NCBI RefSeq assembly: GCF_900129775.1
Contig: NZ_FQWV01000002.1
Span: 310,001-374,000, forward strand
Direction: 5' to 3'
Origin: Halobaculum gomorrense
GTDB taxonomy: Archaea > Halobacteriota > Halobacteria > Halobacteriales > Haloferacaceae
DNA length: 64,000 bases
Under the pieces are notes generated by a model that saw only the letters and a list, made by a program, of their open reading frames with translations, did not search any database and had not been told where the DNA came from. The position numbers and the translations under genes were made by a program. Within the stretch, counting starts at the first letter, position 1; each line of letters starts with the position of its first letter. Of the stretch, positions 1-6,917 are shown piece by piece.

Positions 1-249
1 TTCCTCAACTGTGTCGTGTCCGAGTCCCCGGAGAACCTTGTCTATCCACTGGCTCAGGAGGGTGCTCTCGTTGTAACCACCCACCAGCGATTTCTCGTCT
101 TCCCACAGGGTTTGGAGTGCCTGGAACGCTGCTTCCGCTTCCTCGTCGCAGTCCCACGCGTCGCGGTCGGCGACACGCTCATCAAGATAGTAGCCGGAGA
201 AGAGGCTCGAATTCCGGTATGGCTCCGGGCCGAGCGTAGCTTGACTCAT
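1..249 (-). CDS. N-terminal part of a probable type II/IIG restriction-methylase (cut by window edge)
   Basis: The first 83 residues of a minus-strand gene are present; it starts with ATG at 249 and runs open through position 1. The protein begins MSQATLGPEPYRNSSLFSGY and continues YYLDERV, WDCDEEAE, then LLSQWIDKVLRGLGHD. From memory this is the typical start of the large haloarchaeal proteins annotated as Eco57I-type restriction-modification methylases; the catalytic part lies outside the window. The family call rests on the N-terminus alone. The gene reads away from the rest of the element and its upstream region (250-374) holds inverted repeats that may control it. Confidence 0.55.
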   Translation of the reverse strand, partial: MSQATLGPEPYRNSSLFSGYYLDERVADRDAWDCDEEAEAAFQALQTLWEDEKSLVGGYNESTLLSQWIDKVLRGLGHDTVEE

Positions 250-282
250 TTGTTACTCTGTACCCGTTATTCTACATTCATG

Positions 283-336
283 AATTGAGGGGGTTTACTC
301 AATTGTCACTGGACTGTTGACCACCAGTGGACAATT
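283..336. promoter_or_regulatory. Overlapping inverted repeats upstream of the restriction-methylase gene
   Basis: Two inverted repeats are visible. AATTGAG at 283-289 pairs with CTCAATT at 298-304. AATTGTCACTGG at 301-312 pairs with CCAGTGGACAATT at 324-336, with one bulged G. They share bases 301-304, so only one can form at a time. They lie 34-87 bases upstream of the minus-strand start at 249 and downstream of the gene ending at 375. An operator for the restriction gene or a terminator for the 119-residue gene are both possible. Confidence 0.4.
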
Positions 337-374
337 CCTACAACTGTTACACGTGAATGGGGGATATCTCTCTG

Positions 375-734
375 TTACTCCCCACGCCACTGATGCCGTG
401 GGTGAGCCCAATCCCACGATCCAAGATCAACCCCGTCGAAGTACTCACCCAGCCCCGCATAGCGGATCTCCTCGGGAGCCTCCCGACGGAGATCGCCGAC
501 GCCGTCCGTATCGAACCGGGCTGCGACGACGTGGTTCCAGAAGTAATCCCAGTAGAGCGCGACCTCGCAGTCGTTGACGAGTCCGAGTAGTTCGAAGCGG
601 CCTTCGTCGGCGTCGGTGAGGTGCCGGGTCATCGCGACCGCGTCGCTCGGTGACCGGCACTCGGCGAGCGTCCACGCCAGTTCGCCCTTGATGTGTGTGA
701 ATGCCCGGTTGTCTTCCGTCGTCGTCTTCGACAT
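375..734 (-). CDS. Hypothetical protein, 119 aa
   Basis: I do not recognise a family. The protein is acidic, without membrane segment or signal peptide, and rich in aromatic residues in its middle and C-terminal parts (ALYWDYFWNHVV, LGSWDWAHPRHQW). Codon use and acidity fit a real haloarchaeal gene, and no competing frame does better. The start is ATG at 734. An ATG 38 bases further upstream lies inside a sequence repeated before two other genes of this region, and its frame is not compatible. It is part of a minus-strand group of small genes with 833-1078 and the adenine methylase. Confidence 0.6.
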   Translation of the reverse strand: MSKTTTEDNRAFTHIKGELAWTLAECRSPSDAVAMTRHLTDADEGRFELLGLVNDCEVALYWDYFWNHVVAARFDTDGVGDLRREAPEEIRYAGLGEYFDGVDLGSWDWAHPRHQWRGE

Positions 735-763
735 CGAGTGATCGACGGGGCGGGGAGATGATA

Positions 764-793
764 GGGGCGAGCCATGGACGCGCGGTGGAAGTG
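764..793. repeat. Copy 1 of a short sequence repeated upstream of three minus-strand genes
   Basis: The plus strand reads GGGGCGAGCCATGGACG followed by CGCGGTGGAAGTGG. Similar blocks occur at 1111-1140 and 2061-2085. This copy lies 30-59 bases upstream of the start codon of the 119-residue gene. Its role is unknown; a shared promoter or operator element is the simplest reading. Confidence 0.45.
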
Positions 794-832
794 GTCGGTG
801 TGCAGTTCGTATATCGGCTGTTTCACTGCCCC

Positions 833-1078
833 CTACACCGGCTCTTCGCCGTGTACGTCGCGGTAGGGGCCGGCGGAAGTGATCAGCCGGACTTCGTCAC
901 GACTCAACAACTCGCGGTCCTTCGCGTCCCGAAGTTCGTGAAACACGCCGTCGACGCCCTTCTGGCGTGCGCACTCACAGCACCAGAAGTGGTTGTTCGT
1001 CGCTTCCCAGTTTCGGTGCCCTCGAGGACAGGTGTATCGCCACCGGTCGATCTGGTCGTCGAGGTTGATCTCGCGCAT
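833..1078 (-). CDS. Small zinc-finger protein, 81 aa
   Basis: The protein contains CPRGH (residues 17-21) and, after a 12-residue spacer, CCECA. This gives a likely C-x3-H and C-C-x-C zinc site of the kind common in small proteins of haloarchaeal viruses and plasmids. The rest is charged and soluble. It starts with ATG at 1078. A DNA- or RNA-binding or adaptor role is possible but is not shown by the sequence. It sits between the D12 methylase and the 119-residue gene on the same strand, so the three may be co-regulated. Confidence 0.6.
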   Translation of the reverse strand: MREINLDDQIDRWRYTCPRGHRNWEATNNHFWCCECARQKGVDGVFHELRDAKDRELLSRDEVRLITSAGPYRDVHGEEPV

Positions 1079-1110
1079 TCTACGTCGAGACGACGCACGA
1101 GTCCCACAAG

Positions 1111-1140
1111 AGGGCGAGCCATGGGCGGAGTGGAAGTGAA
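1111..1140. repeat. Copy 2 of the repeated upstream sequence
   Basis: The plus strand reads AGGGCGAGCCATGGGCG followed by GAGTGGAAGTGAA. It matches copy 1 with a 3-base length difference after GAGCCATGG. It lies 33-62 bases upstream of the zinc-finger gene start at 1078 and just after the end of the D12 methylase gene. Confidence 0.45.
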
Positions 1141-1155
1141 AGTGAAACCGACTCC

Positions 1156-1944
1156 CTACGCAGTCTCCGGGTCGAAGTTCATCAGCAGATTCTCACGCGC
1201 CACTTTCGTGCTTCCTGAAACGCCGTTTCCGAGGAATCGCTTCTCGTCGCGACCGACGAGGTGGAGTCCGTCGACGTTCTCCGGGAGTTCGTCATACGAG
1301 CAGATGCATCGACCGTCGAGCGTTTTGATCTGCTGGACGAGCTCCTCGTGGTCGATATCGGAAACTGGGTACGCGTCTTCTGACCCGACGTACGGCGGAT
1401 CGCAGTAGAACACCGTCTCCGGCTGGTCGTACTTGTCGAACACCTCGCTCCAGTCGAGCGACTCGACGACGACGTCCTCGAATCGCTCGGCGAACTCGTG
1501 GAGCCGGTCGACCTTGTTCGAGTAGCTGAGCGCCTGGTTGCTGACCTTGCTCGTTCCGAACCCACCCGGGTCGCTGCACTTCGCCCCGAACTGCGAGTAG
1601 CGGAGGTAGAAGAACCGTCCTGCTCGCTCGACGTCGTCGAGGGGGCGGTACCCGCGGAAGAACAGTTCTGCCCACCGACCGTGGATCTCACGCGAGTACG
1701 GGACTGCTTCGAGCCACTCGACCAGCTCCGCTCGCTGCTCGCGTAGGGTTTCGAAGAAGTGGACGAGGTCGCCGTCCTTGTCGTTGTAGACCTCGACGGT
1801 ACTCGTGCTCGGATCCTTGTTCACGAGGACGCCGGCGGCGCCGCCGAACACGGTAACGAAGCACTCGTGCTCTGGGACATGACTGAGGATCCACGAGGCG
1901 AATCGGGACTTTCCACCAGGGTACGGGAAAACCGCATCCGGCAT
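1156..1944 (-). CDS. D12-class adenine-N6 DNA methyltransferase
   Basis: This enzyme transfers a methyl group from S-adenosylmethionine to adenine N6 in DNA (Dam/DpnM type). The SAM-binding motif FPYPGGK is at residues 6-12, the VFGGAAGVL block at 32-40 and the catalytic DPPY at 182-185. The length, 262 residues, is normal for the family. I start at ATG 1944 because the conserved N-terminal motif begins six residues later; an upstream extension to 2223 is open but unlike any methylase. No endonuclease gene is next to it, so it looks like an orphan methylase that protects the element or marks its DNA. It is one of several methylases in the element. Confidence 0.88.
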   Translation of the reverse strand: MPDAVFPYPGGKSRFASWILSHVPEHECFVTVFGGAAGVLVNKDPSTSTVEVYNDKDGDLVHFFETLREQRAELVEWLEAVPYSREIHGRWAELFFRGYRPLDDVERAGRFFYLRYSQFGAKCSDPGGFGTSKVSNQALSYSNKVDRLHEFAERFEDVVVESLDWSEVFDKYDQPETVFYCDPPYVGSEDAYPVSDIDHEELVQQIKTLDGRCICSYDELPENVDGLHLVGRDEKRFLGNGVSGSTKVARENLLMNFDPETA

Positions 1945-2253
1945 CACGCGCACCTCGCTATCGAATCGGTAGCTGTGCTTGCGCTTTGGATTTCGTTGCC
2001 CCGTTGTCGTCGGCCACGTAGTGCCATACTCAGAGCCGCCCGACGCCCAAGGAAAGCAGTGAGCCTTGGGCGGAGTCAAAGTGAACGTGAGCGACTTCAA
2101 TGGTGTGTGGTGGGGAACACCTCCTTGGAGGGAACCTCGAGGATCGGGGTTCTGGTACGACCGCACCGCGATCGCCCCGGAGATCACCCGATCCTCGAAA
2201 CTGAACACTGACTCACCGCGCAAGCGACGCGCCGGTGTTCAGTTCGGCGTGAT
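1945..2253. other. Intergenic region with inverted repeat and repeat copy 3
   Basis: I see no convincing gene in these 309 bases. They hold copy 3 of the upstream repeat (2061-2085) and a perfect 9-bp inverted repeat: ACTGAACAC at 2200-2208 pairs with GTGTTCAGT at 2235-2243. The inverted repeat lies just after the stop of the winged-helix gene and could end the int-wHTH transcript. The remainder is upstream region for the methylase. Confidence 0.4.
2061..2085. repeat. Copy 3 of the repeated upstream sequence (diverged)
   Basis: The plus strand reads GAGCCTTGGGCG followed by GAGTCAAAGTGAA. It aligns with copies 1 and 2 with a few substitutions. It lies 117-141 bases upstream of the methylase start at 1944, further away than the other copies are from their genes. 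Confidence 0.35.
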
Positions 2254-2454
2254 CTACTCCTCAGCGAGGACGTACGCGCCGTCGATCCCGGGATGCTCCT
2301 CGACGACACCCTCGACGAGCAGATCGCCGAGAGCGTGCTTCACGTGGACCTCGTCGTACTCGTCGGCAAGCGCGTCGACGAGTCGCTCCTTCGTTCGCGA
2401 ACCCGGCTGTTCGAGGTTTTCGATGATCGCGTCGCGGACAGATCGGTCGGTCAT
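2254..2454 (-). CDS. Small winged-helix protein next to the integrase
   Basis: The protein has 66 residues and reads as a compact winged-helix fold: helices around RDAIIENLEQ and TKERLVDALADEY, then the likely recognition helix VKHALGDLLVEGVVEEH, ending in a short strand GAYVLAEE. I chose ATG 2454 over a TTG two codons upstream. It begins 9 bases after the integrase stop on the same strand, so the pair should be co-transcribed. By position it could be a recombination directionality factor or a repressor of the integrase. No enzymatic domain is present. Confidence 0.65.
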   Translation of the reverse strand: MTDRSVRDAIIENLEQPGSRTKERLVDALADEYDEVHVKHALGDLLVEGVVEEHPGIDGAYVLAEE

Positions 2455-2463
2455 GTTCAATTT

Positions 2464-3000
2464 TCACCAGAGTTCTTCGGCCTCGGCGTCGAGCTGTGTC
2501 CCCGCGTACTGCAGGTAGTCGTTCGCGCTCGACAGGTCGGCGTGGCCCATCGTCTGGCGGATGTACTGCGGCGTCGCCCCTCGTGCGGCGATGAGCGTCC
2601 CGTAGGTGTGCCGGAGGACGTGCGGCGTGACCTTCTTCCGGAGGTCGGTCTCGGCGGCGACACGTTTCACGCGGTTCGTCACGGTCTGGCGGGTCGCGTC
2701 GTACGCTTCGTGATACGAGAAGTAGTCGCGCAGCCGCCGCACTGTTCCGGGATGCTTCAGCGGGATCGTCCGCGCGGAGTGCTCGGTCTTGGGCGACCAG
2801 TCGCCTTCAGCGGGTGGCACGCGGAGGCGTTCGGCCTGCCAGTCGATCCAGTCGTCGCGGAGGTGCGCGAGTTCGTTCGCTCGGAGTCCGGTGTGAGCGA
2901 GCGTGTAGATCGTCACTTGGTGGTCGAGATCATGCTCGTCGGCGGTGTCGAGGAGGTCGTCGAGCTCGGGTTCGGTGAGTGGTTCTCTTGTCCACGCCAT
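2464..3000 (-). CDS. Tyrosine recombinase (integrase), short catalytic-domain form
   Basis: A site-specific recombinase of the XerC/D-phage integrase family, expected to cut and rejoin att sites through a tyrosine. Visible catalytic residues are R40 (HTGLRANEL), K71, H127-R130 (HVLRH), H153 (MGHADLSS) and the nucleophile Y165 in DYLQYAG. At 178 residues it consists almost only of the catalytic domain; the N-terminal core-binding domain of typical 300-residue enzymes is missing. Short enzymes like this are common in haloarchaeal elements. It lies inside the element, 26 kb from the tRNA-Pro, so its link to that site is inferred. The winged-helix gene follows on the same transcript. Confidence 0.85.
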   Translation of the reverse strand: MAWTREPLTEPELDDLLDTADEHDLDHQVTIYTLAHTGLRANELAHLRDDWIDWQAERLRVPPAEGDWSPKTEHSARTIPLKHPGTVRRLRDYFSYHEAYDATRQTVTNRVKRVAAETDLRKKVTPHVLRHTYGTLIAARGATPQYIRQTMGHADLSSANDYLQYAGTQLDAEAEELW

Positions 3001-3030
3001 GACTGACAGTAAAACGAGTTTCCAGCGAGA

Positions 3031-3049
3031 CGTAAATACGGCCCGTGCG
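3031..3049 (-). promoter_or_regulatory. Integrase promoter with 12-bp motif shared with the AbrB gene
   Basis: On the minus strand CGCACGGGCCGT (3049-3038) is followed directly by ATTTACG, a weak TATA box 30-40 bases before the integrase ATG. The same 12 bases stand immediately before the TATA box of the AbrB-like gene at 4352-4363. A common regulator of integrase and AbrB genes is the obvious hypothesis. Confidence 0.5.
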
Positions 3050-3154
3050 GAGGGGGTGAGTACAGTCGGATTTGACAGTCCCCCGTCTCTGTAAAACCGG
3101 AGTGATGCATTCTTTTTCGGCCAGATACATTAGACGGTAATTGATCCTAATTAT

Positions 3155-4018
3155 ATGAACCGCTCTGATGGACTTGGGCCAATACCGGTTATTACATTTG
3201 TGGGTGGTGTTTCCGCGTTGGTTGCTGTCGTTTTGGCAACGGAGTATGGAGAAATCGGACTCTCAGGTCTCGATATTGTCGTCGGGATTTCACTAACCAG
3301 CGCACTGGTACTCTTGTATAGGAGGCAATCTATTCTACAACAGAATCAGAACGATCTACAGCGGACTCAAACTGAGGTACTGAAATCTCAGCGAAAGATG
3401 GAAGATGCCAAAATCAGGCCAGAATTAGTAGTCGAGGATTATAGTTTTAAAAATAATGACTACGTGAGCATATTAGTATCGAACTATGGCGATGGAATTG
3501 CTACTAATCTCAATTTATGGACCTGTTTTGCGATACCTGAGATGGATCTGGACTTGTGCAAGCCAACAGGTGTTACATTCTCTCGACAATCCGGTCGCAA
3601 TTCTTCATTAGTCAGAGATGGTAGTGCAATTGAAAAGCAACAACCAACGGTTAAGTTCTCATCAGAGGCACGGCTACTCGACCCGTTTGATGACGACCGA
3701 GAAAAGAAACTTCGCCGAGTAGTTGAATCAGTTCTCAAAGATCAAAATACCGGTGACTCTACTAGGGTTTTCATAAAACTATTTCTCGAATATGAAGATA
3801 TTCTCGGGAGAAAATACCTCATTCCAATTTTTGACCAAGGTGCTGCTAAGTACAAAGATTGTGGAAAGAATCTGAGTTCTGTTTCCATGGTAAGCTTGGA
3901 CGGTACTGTTCGAGATTATGACTGGGGCGTCGAACAGGGATTCTTCCCTTCAATGAGAGAGATGGTAGAACAGGAAGTAAATACAGATCAAGGATGGGAA
4001 GACTGGTCAAAAATATGA
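3155..4018 (+). CDS. Membrane-anchored coiled-coil protein, AT-rich, possible cargo/defence gene
   Basis: I do not recognise the 287-residue protein. It has two N-terminal membrane segments (about residues 10-28 and 38-56), a Gln/Lys-rich coiled coil (about 58-88: QQNQNDLQRTQTEV) and a soluble C-terminal domain of about 190 residues with several hydrophobic strands. Its base composition is clearly AT-richer than everything around it and it is far less acidic than haloarchaeal norm, so recent transfer is likely. It stands alone, divergent from the integrase and convergent with the AbrB gene, as cargo genes often do. Function is unknown; a membrane-sensing or defence role is speculation. Confidence 0.75.
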   Translation: MNRSDGLGPIPVITFVGGVSALVAVVLATEYGEIGLSGLDIVVGISLTSALVLLYRRQSILQQNQNDLQRTQTEVLKSQRKMEDAKIRPELVVEDYSFKNNDYVSILVSNYGDGIATNLNLWTCFAIPEMDLDLCKPTGVTFSRQSGRNSSLVRDGSAIEKQQPTVKFSSEARLLDPFDDDREKKLRRVVESVLKDQNTGDSTRVFIKLFLEYEDILGRKYLIPIFDQGAAKYKDCGKNLSSVSMVSLDGTVRDYDWGVEQGFFPSMREMVEQEVNTDQGWEDWSKI

Positions 4019-4058
4019 TCCAGTAAAATAGGGTCCATCGTCAGAACGTCTAAAATAT

Positions 4059-4322
4059 TCAGTCCGCCGTCTGCGTCCGCCCGAACGCGTCCTGCTGCAT
4101 GAGCCGCTGCGCGGCGAGTCGCTCGACGACCTCCGTCTCTTCGGCGTCGGGAACGATCCCGTCGTCGACGAGTCGAATCAGGTAGACGCGCCGCCCGAGC
4201 CGGTCAACCACGAGGTTCTGCTGCTCGGGAATCTCACCGTCGTCGAGGACACCGTCGCGTTCGAGTCCATCTTTCGGGAGCGTCACGAGCCCGCTGCCAC
4301 TCCGTCGCTGCAGTGTTTGCAT
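4059..4322 (-). CDS. AbrB/SpoVT-like DNA-binding regulator
   Basis: An 87-residue protein whose first 50 residues (QRRSGSGLVTLPKDGLERDG, then VLDDGEIPE, VDRLGRRVYLIRLV) match the swapped-hairpin AbrB pattern: a strand ending in hTLPK, an acidic turn, and a second strand pair. Such proteins bind DNA as dimers. The C-terminal tail is charged. It is divergent from the large plus-strand operon that begins at about 4408-4462, so it is the natural candidate to control that operon and itself. Its promoter carries the same 12-bp block as the integrase promoter. Confidence 0.6.
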   Translation of the reverse strand: MQTLQRRSGSGLVTLPKDGLERDGVLDDGEIPEQQNLVVDRLGRRVYLIRLVDDGIVPDAEETEVVERLAAQRLMQQDAFGRTQTAD

Positions 4323-4344
4323 AGTCTATCCCACCTCACTATCG

Positions 4345-4363
4345 CATATAAACGGCCCGTGCG
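4345..4363. promoter_or_regulatory. Divergent promoter region between AbrB gene and the long operon
   Basis: CATATAAA at 4345-4352 can serve as TATA box in either direction. On the minus strand it is preceded by CGCACGGGCCGT (4363-4352), the block also found before the integrase TATA box. On the plus strand a start about 25 bases downstream would place the transcript start near 4375, ahead of the first operon gene. Whether the 12-bp block is an operator or part of the promoter proper cannot be told from two copies. Confidence 0.5.
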
Positions 4364-4461
4364 TACCCATAGCGACACCACGCGGTACCCGTTCTGCTGA
4401 GGTTCTAGTGCGGTGGTCAGGACAGCCGCAGTATCGGCCGCCCCTACCGGCCGAATCAAGA

Positions 4462-4620
4462 ATGGGATCGGAAACCCCGCCGCCCGTCCCGGGTGGCACT
4501 GACGACGGTTTCGAGGAGCATCGTATCAAGCGTCCCCGCGAGCCGGGGCTCGACCTCACGGTCGGCGACGTGGCACGCGTCGACGAGCACGTCGACGATC
4601 TCGTCGGGAGGCGAGCGTGA
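4462..4620 (+). CDS. Small acidic protein, first gene of the long operon
   Basis: A 52-residue soluble protein starting at ATG 4462; a GTG at 4408 would add 18 residues and is also possible. It is Pro-rich at the N-terminus (GSETPPPVPGG) and then charged, with no recognisable domain. Its stop overlaps the GTG start of the next gene (GTGA at 4617), the first link of the overlap chain that runs through the operon. Function is unknown. Confidence 0.55.
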   Translation: MGSETPPPVPGGTDDGFEEHRIKRPREPGLDLTVGDVARVDEHVDDLVGRRA

Positions 4621-4859
4621 GCGAGTGTCCGTGGCCCGGCTGCGACGAGCTGCCGACCGTGACCGTCGTCGAGCCGCCCGAAGGCGACGACGCGGTCGCG
4701 GCCGGTACGACCGGTGCGCCGGCCGGCCGCTACTGTCCCGAGCACGCCCAGCGCGTCCGCGACGGCGACGCGTGGGATCTCGACGAGACCGAGCGCAAGG
4801 TCGTCGAGACGGATGTCGAGTGGATCTCGGGCACTGAGACAGAGGTCGCCGATGACTGA
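4617..4859 (+). CDS. Small zinc-binding protein, 80 aa
   Basis: The protein carries CPWPGC near the N-terminus (residues 4-9) and CPEHAQR about 35 residues later, together a plausible C-x4-C/C-x2-H zinc site. The start is GTG 4617, overlapping the preceding stop. The rest is acidic and soluble. The next gene starts inside its last codons (ATG 4852). A nucleic-acid or protein adaptor role would fit, but nothing more specific can be seen. Confidence 0.65.
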   Translation: MSECPWPGCDELPTVTVVEPPEGDDAVAAGTTGAPAGRYCPEHAQRVRDGDAWDLDETERKVVETDVEWISGTETEVADD

Positions 4860-5271
4860 CGGCCAGGTCCGCGTCCGCGAGGGCGGCGAAGAAGCGGTCG
4901 TCGACGCGCCGTCGCTGAACGGTGCGATCGAGGTCGACCTCGATGCAGGGCCGACCGGCGGCTCGACGGTGTTCGTCCCGGCTGAGACGGCGACACTCCA
5001 CCGCGAGGAGATGGACGCCGATGACGAGCCGAGCGAGGCGCGCACCGACGGCGGGGCGTCCGCCGTTACGGACCGCGTCACCGTCCGCGGGACGGGTCTC
5101 TCCGAGGACCACGCCTTCGCCGCCCTGGTCGCGGGGGTGGTGTGCCTCCTCGCTGGCGTGAGCGGCTCAGGTGCGGCCGCAGCAGGCGCGATCGTCGGCG
5201 GTCTCGGACTGATGTACCTCGGTGGTCGGGCGTACTTCACGCTCCGAGCGACGGGAGGCGATGATGCGTAA
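4852..5271 (+). CDS. Small membrane protein, 139 aa, two C-terminal TM segments
   Basis: Residues 1-85 form an acidic soluble domain. Residues 87-104 and 108-127 are hydrophobic (FAALVAGVVCLLAGV and AIVGGLGLMYLGG), a helical hairpin in the membrane with both ends on the same side. The start is ATG 4852, eight bases inside the preceding gene. No family is recognised. It is the first of the series of small membrane proteins in this operon. Confidence 0.65.
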   Translation: MTDGQVRVREGGEEAVVDAPSLNGAIEVDLDAGPTGGSTVFVPAETATLHREEMDADDEPSEARTDGGASAVTDRVTVRGTGLSEDHAFAALVAGVVCLLAGVSGSGAAAAGAIVGGLGLMYLGGRAYFTLRATGGDDA

Positions 5272-5344
5272 CCGGCGCGACTCGTCACCGGCACAGACAG
5301 ACGGACAGGGCGTTCTCCGGCCCGAACACGGGGATACCAACTGA
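5264..5344 (+). CDS. 26-residue bridging ORF
   Basis: ATG 5264 lies inside the end of the preceding gene, and the TGA at 5342-5344 overlaps the ATG of the next gene. The peptide is polar (Arg, Gln, Asp). It fills an otherwise 70-base gap so that ribosomes could pass from one gene to the next without release. Similar bridges occur at 6390, 7723 and 15549. It may matter as a coupling device rather than as a protein. Confidence 0.4.
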   Translation: MRNRRDSSPAQTDGQGVLRPEHGDTN

Positions 5345-5907
5345 TGACTGACGACAACACAACCGGACTGCTGAGTCGAATCACACCCAACTCACTCAAG
5401 GGCGCCCTGCTGGCCGGGCTGCTCCTGCTGTCGGTCGCGGCGGGCGGCGTGGTCGCGGCGACCGAGCTGGCGGACAAGACCGTCTCGGTGAACGACGACA
5501 CCGAGCGGGTGTACCTCGAAGTGACGAACACGTCGAGTGAGAACCTGAACTACACGGTGTACGGGATCGCCGACGGTATCACCACCCAGGAGTACAGCGG
5601 GCAGATCTCGGCGGCGGCGAACGACACGACGCGCAAAGAGTTCGCAGTCAATGCGACCACCTACGACTCCTACCGCGTGGTCGTGACCGAGAACGCGAAC
5701 CTCTCGGGGAACGAGACTGCGGAGACCATCGAGATCGGCACGACCGTGAGCCAGTCGGCGACGAACGACAGTAGCGGCGGGGCGATCTTCGGCGGCGGTG
5801 GCGGCGGGCTGCTCACGCCACTGAACATCCTGCTGGGCGTGCTGGCGGTGGCGGCCGGGTGGCTGGTCGGCCTGTTCGACCCGATCAAAAAGCGGATCAC
5901 GGGGTGA
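5344..5907 (+). CDS. Membrane-anchored extracellular protein with N-glycosylation sites, 187 aa
   Basis: A hydrophobic segment at about residues 18-40 acts as signal peptide or anchor. Residues 45-145 form a Thr/Ser/Asn-rich outer domain with about seven Asn-X-Ser/Thr sites, suggesting a glycosylated beta-sandwich. A Gly-rich stretch (147-155) leads to a second membrane segment (about 158-176) and a basic tail (KKR). The layout resembles structural proteins of haloarchaeal enveloped particles and pilins, but no homologue is recognised. The ATG overlaps the stop of the bridging ORF. Confidence 0.65.
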   Translation: MTDDNTTGLLSRITPNSLKGALLAGLLLLSVAAGGVVAATELADKTVSVNDDTERVYLEVTNTSSENLNYTVYGIADGITTQEYSGQISAAANDTTRKEFAVNATTYDSYRVVVTENANLSGNETAETIEIGTTVSQSATNDSSGGAIFGGGGGGLLTPLNILLGVLAVAAGWLVGLFDPIKKRITG

Positions 5908-5913
5908 CGCCGG

Positions 5914-6393
5914 ATGGCAACCCTAAGTCTCGGTGACGGGTCGGGGACGGGCATCCTCTCGGGGATGGTCACGTACCTGAGCCAGCCAAACGCGAGCGCG
6001 GCCCGCGTGATCACGTCGGTGATCCTCGGAACGATCAGCGCGCCGTTTCTGGCGTTCGCGAACATCGTCCAGGCGATCGGGTCGTTCTTCGCGGCGCCGT
6101 TCCGCGGCGGCGGGGAGGCGATCTCGGCGCTCCTGTCGGCGTTGTTCACGGCGCCGGCTGACCTGGTCACCGCGAGCGCGACAGTGACACAGAACGCCCT
6201 TGAGACAGTGTTGGGCGAGTCGCTGGCTGGGTTCCTTGCGCTCCCGATCGCCGTCGGAGTGGTGATGCTGTCGCTGTACTTCGTCACGCTGTACCTGCGC
6301 GAGGACGAGACGGGTGACACGATCCCGGGCCTTCCGTTCGACGTGCCGACGGACTGGCTGGGCGCCGAGGAGGAGGCGACACCGGACGAATGA
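5914..6393 (+). CDS. Small membrane protein, 159 aa
   Basis: Several hydrophobic stretches (about residues 30-60, 65-85 and 112-130) alternate with Ser/Ala-rich loops; the C-terminus is acidic and soluble (EEEATPDE). No family is recognised. It starts 6 bases after the preceding stop. The next membrane protein begins after a 15-codon bridge. With its neighbours to 9092 it belongs to a set of similar, Gly/Ala/Leu-rich small membrane proteins that probably assemble together. Confidence 0.62.
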   Translation: MATLSLGDGSGTGILSGMVTYLSQPNASAARVITSVILGTISAPFLAFANIVQAIGSFFAAPFRGGGEAISALLSALFTAPADLVTASATVTQNALETVLGESLAGFLALPIAVGVVMLSLYFVTLYLREDETGDTIPGLPFDVPTDWLGAEEEATPDE

Positions 6394-6437
6394 CCGCACG
6401 ACCGACCCCTACAGATGCGGGGGTGGTCGGGCGGTGA
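6390..6437 (+). CDS. 15-residue bridging ORF
   Basis: ATG 6390 overlaps the TGA of the preceding gene and its own TGA (6435-6437) overlaps the GTG start at 6434. The peptide is short and polar, so a protein function is unlikely. It closes a 40-base gap in the overlap chain exactly. Confidence 0.3.
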   Translation: MTARPTPTDAGVVGR

Positions 6438-6916
6438 GCGACGGCTTTCTGAGTACGTTCCTGAACACGACCGACTCAGGCGGCAAGTACACGGTCGTGA
6501 ACGCGGCGAACCCGGTCAACTGGACGCGGACAGCCCAGGCGATCGTCCTGTCGATCGTCGGTGGTGTGTATGCGGGGGTAACCACCGTCATCGATTCGAT
6601 CGGGGATGCTGAGGTGCGCCTGATTGAGGCGGCGACCTCGTTCATCGGGTCGGTGTCGCTCGTCTCCGGTTCGGGGCCGATCGTCGAGGGGCCGGGCGGC
6701 GTCACAACCGATCTGGGCGCGACGGTCGCCAGCGAGGGCCTGCTGGGCGCGTTGTTCGGACCACTGCTGGAAGCGTTCACAGGCGCGTGGTCGTACAACG
6801 TCGCGCAGTTCGGCGTGTTCGCGCTCCCGATCAACGTCGGACTGACGCTCGTACTCGTGTACATCGTGGCCGTCGGCTCGAAGAAGGCAGGCGAGCGCCT
6901 GCTGGGGGGCTCGTGA
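6434..6916 (+). CDS. Small membrane protein, 160 aa
   Basis: I start at GTG 6434 (VSDGFLSTFLNTTDS), which overlaps the bridge stop. Hydrophobic segments lie at about residues 30-50, 60-75 and 130-150 (the last: LPINVGLTLVLVYIVAVG), ending in a basic KKAGERL tail. The middle is Gly/Ser-rich. It resembles the preceding and following proteins in composition and in its C-terminal membrane helix, which suggests a diverged family made by duplication. Function is unknown. Confidence 0.6.
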   Translation: MSDGFLSTFLNTTDSGGKYTVVNAANPVNWTRTAQAIVLSIVGGVYAGVTTVIDSIGDAEVRLIEAATSFIGSVSLVSGSGPIVEGPGGVTTDLGATVASEGLLGALFGPLLEAFTGAWSYNVAQFGVFALPINVGLTLVLVYIVAVGSKKAGERLLGGS

Positions 6917-6917
6917 C

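Noticed and set aside
1945-2223. N-terminal extension of the adenine methylase up to 2223
   Set aside because: The extra 93 residues resemble no methylase, and the conserved FPYPGGK motif normally lies within ten residues of the start, as it does from ATG 1944.
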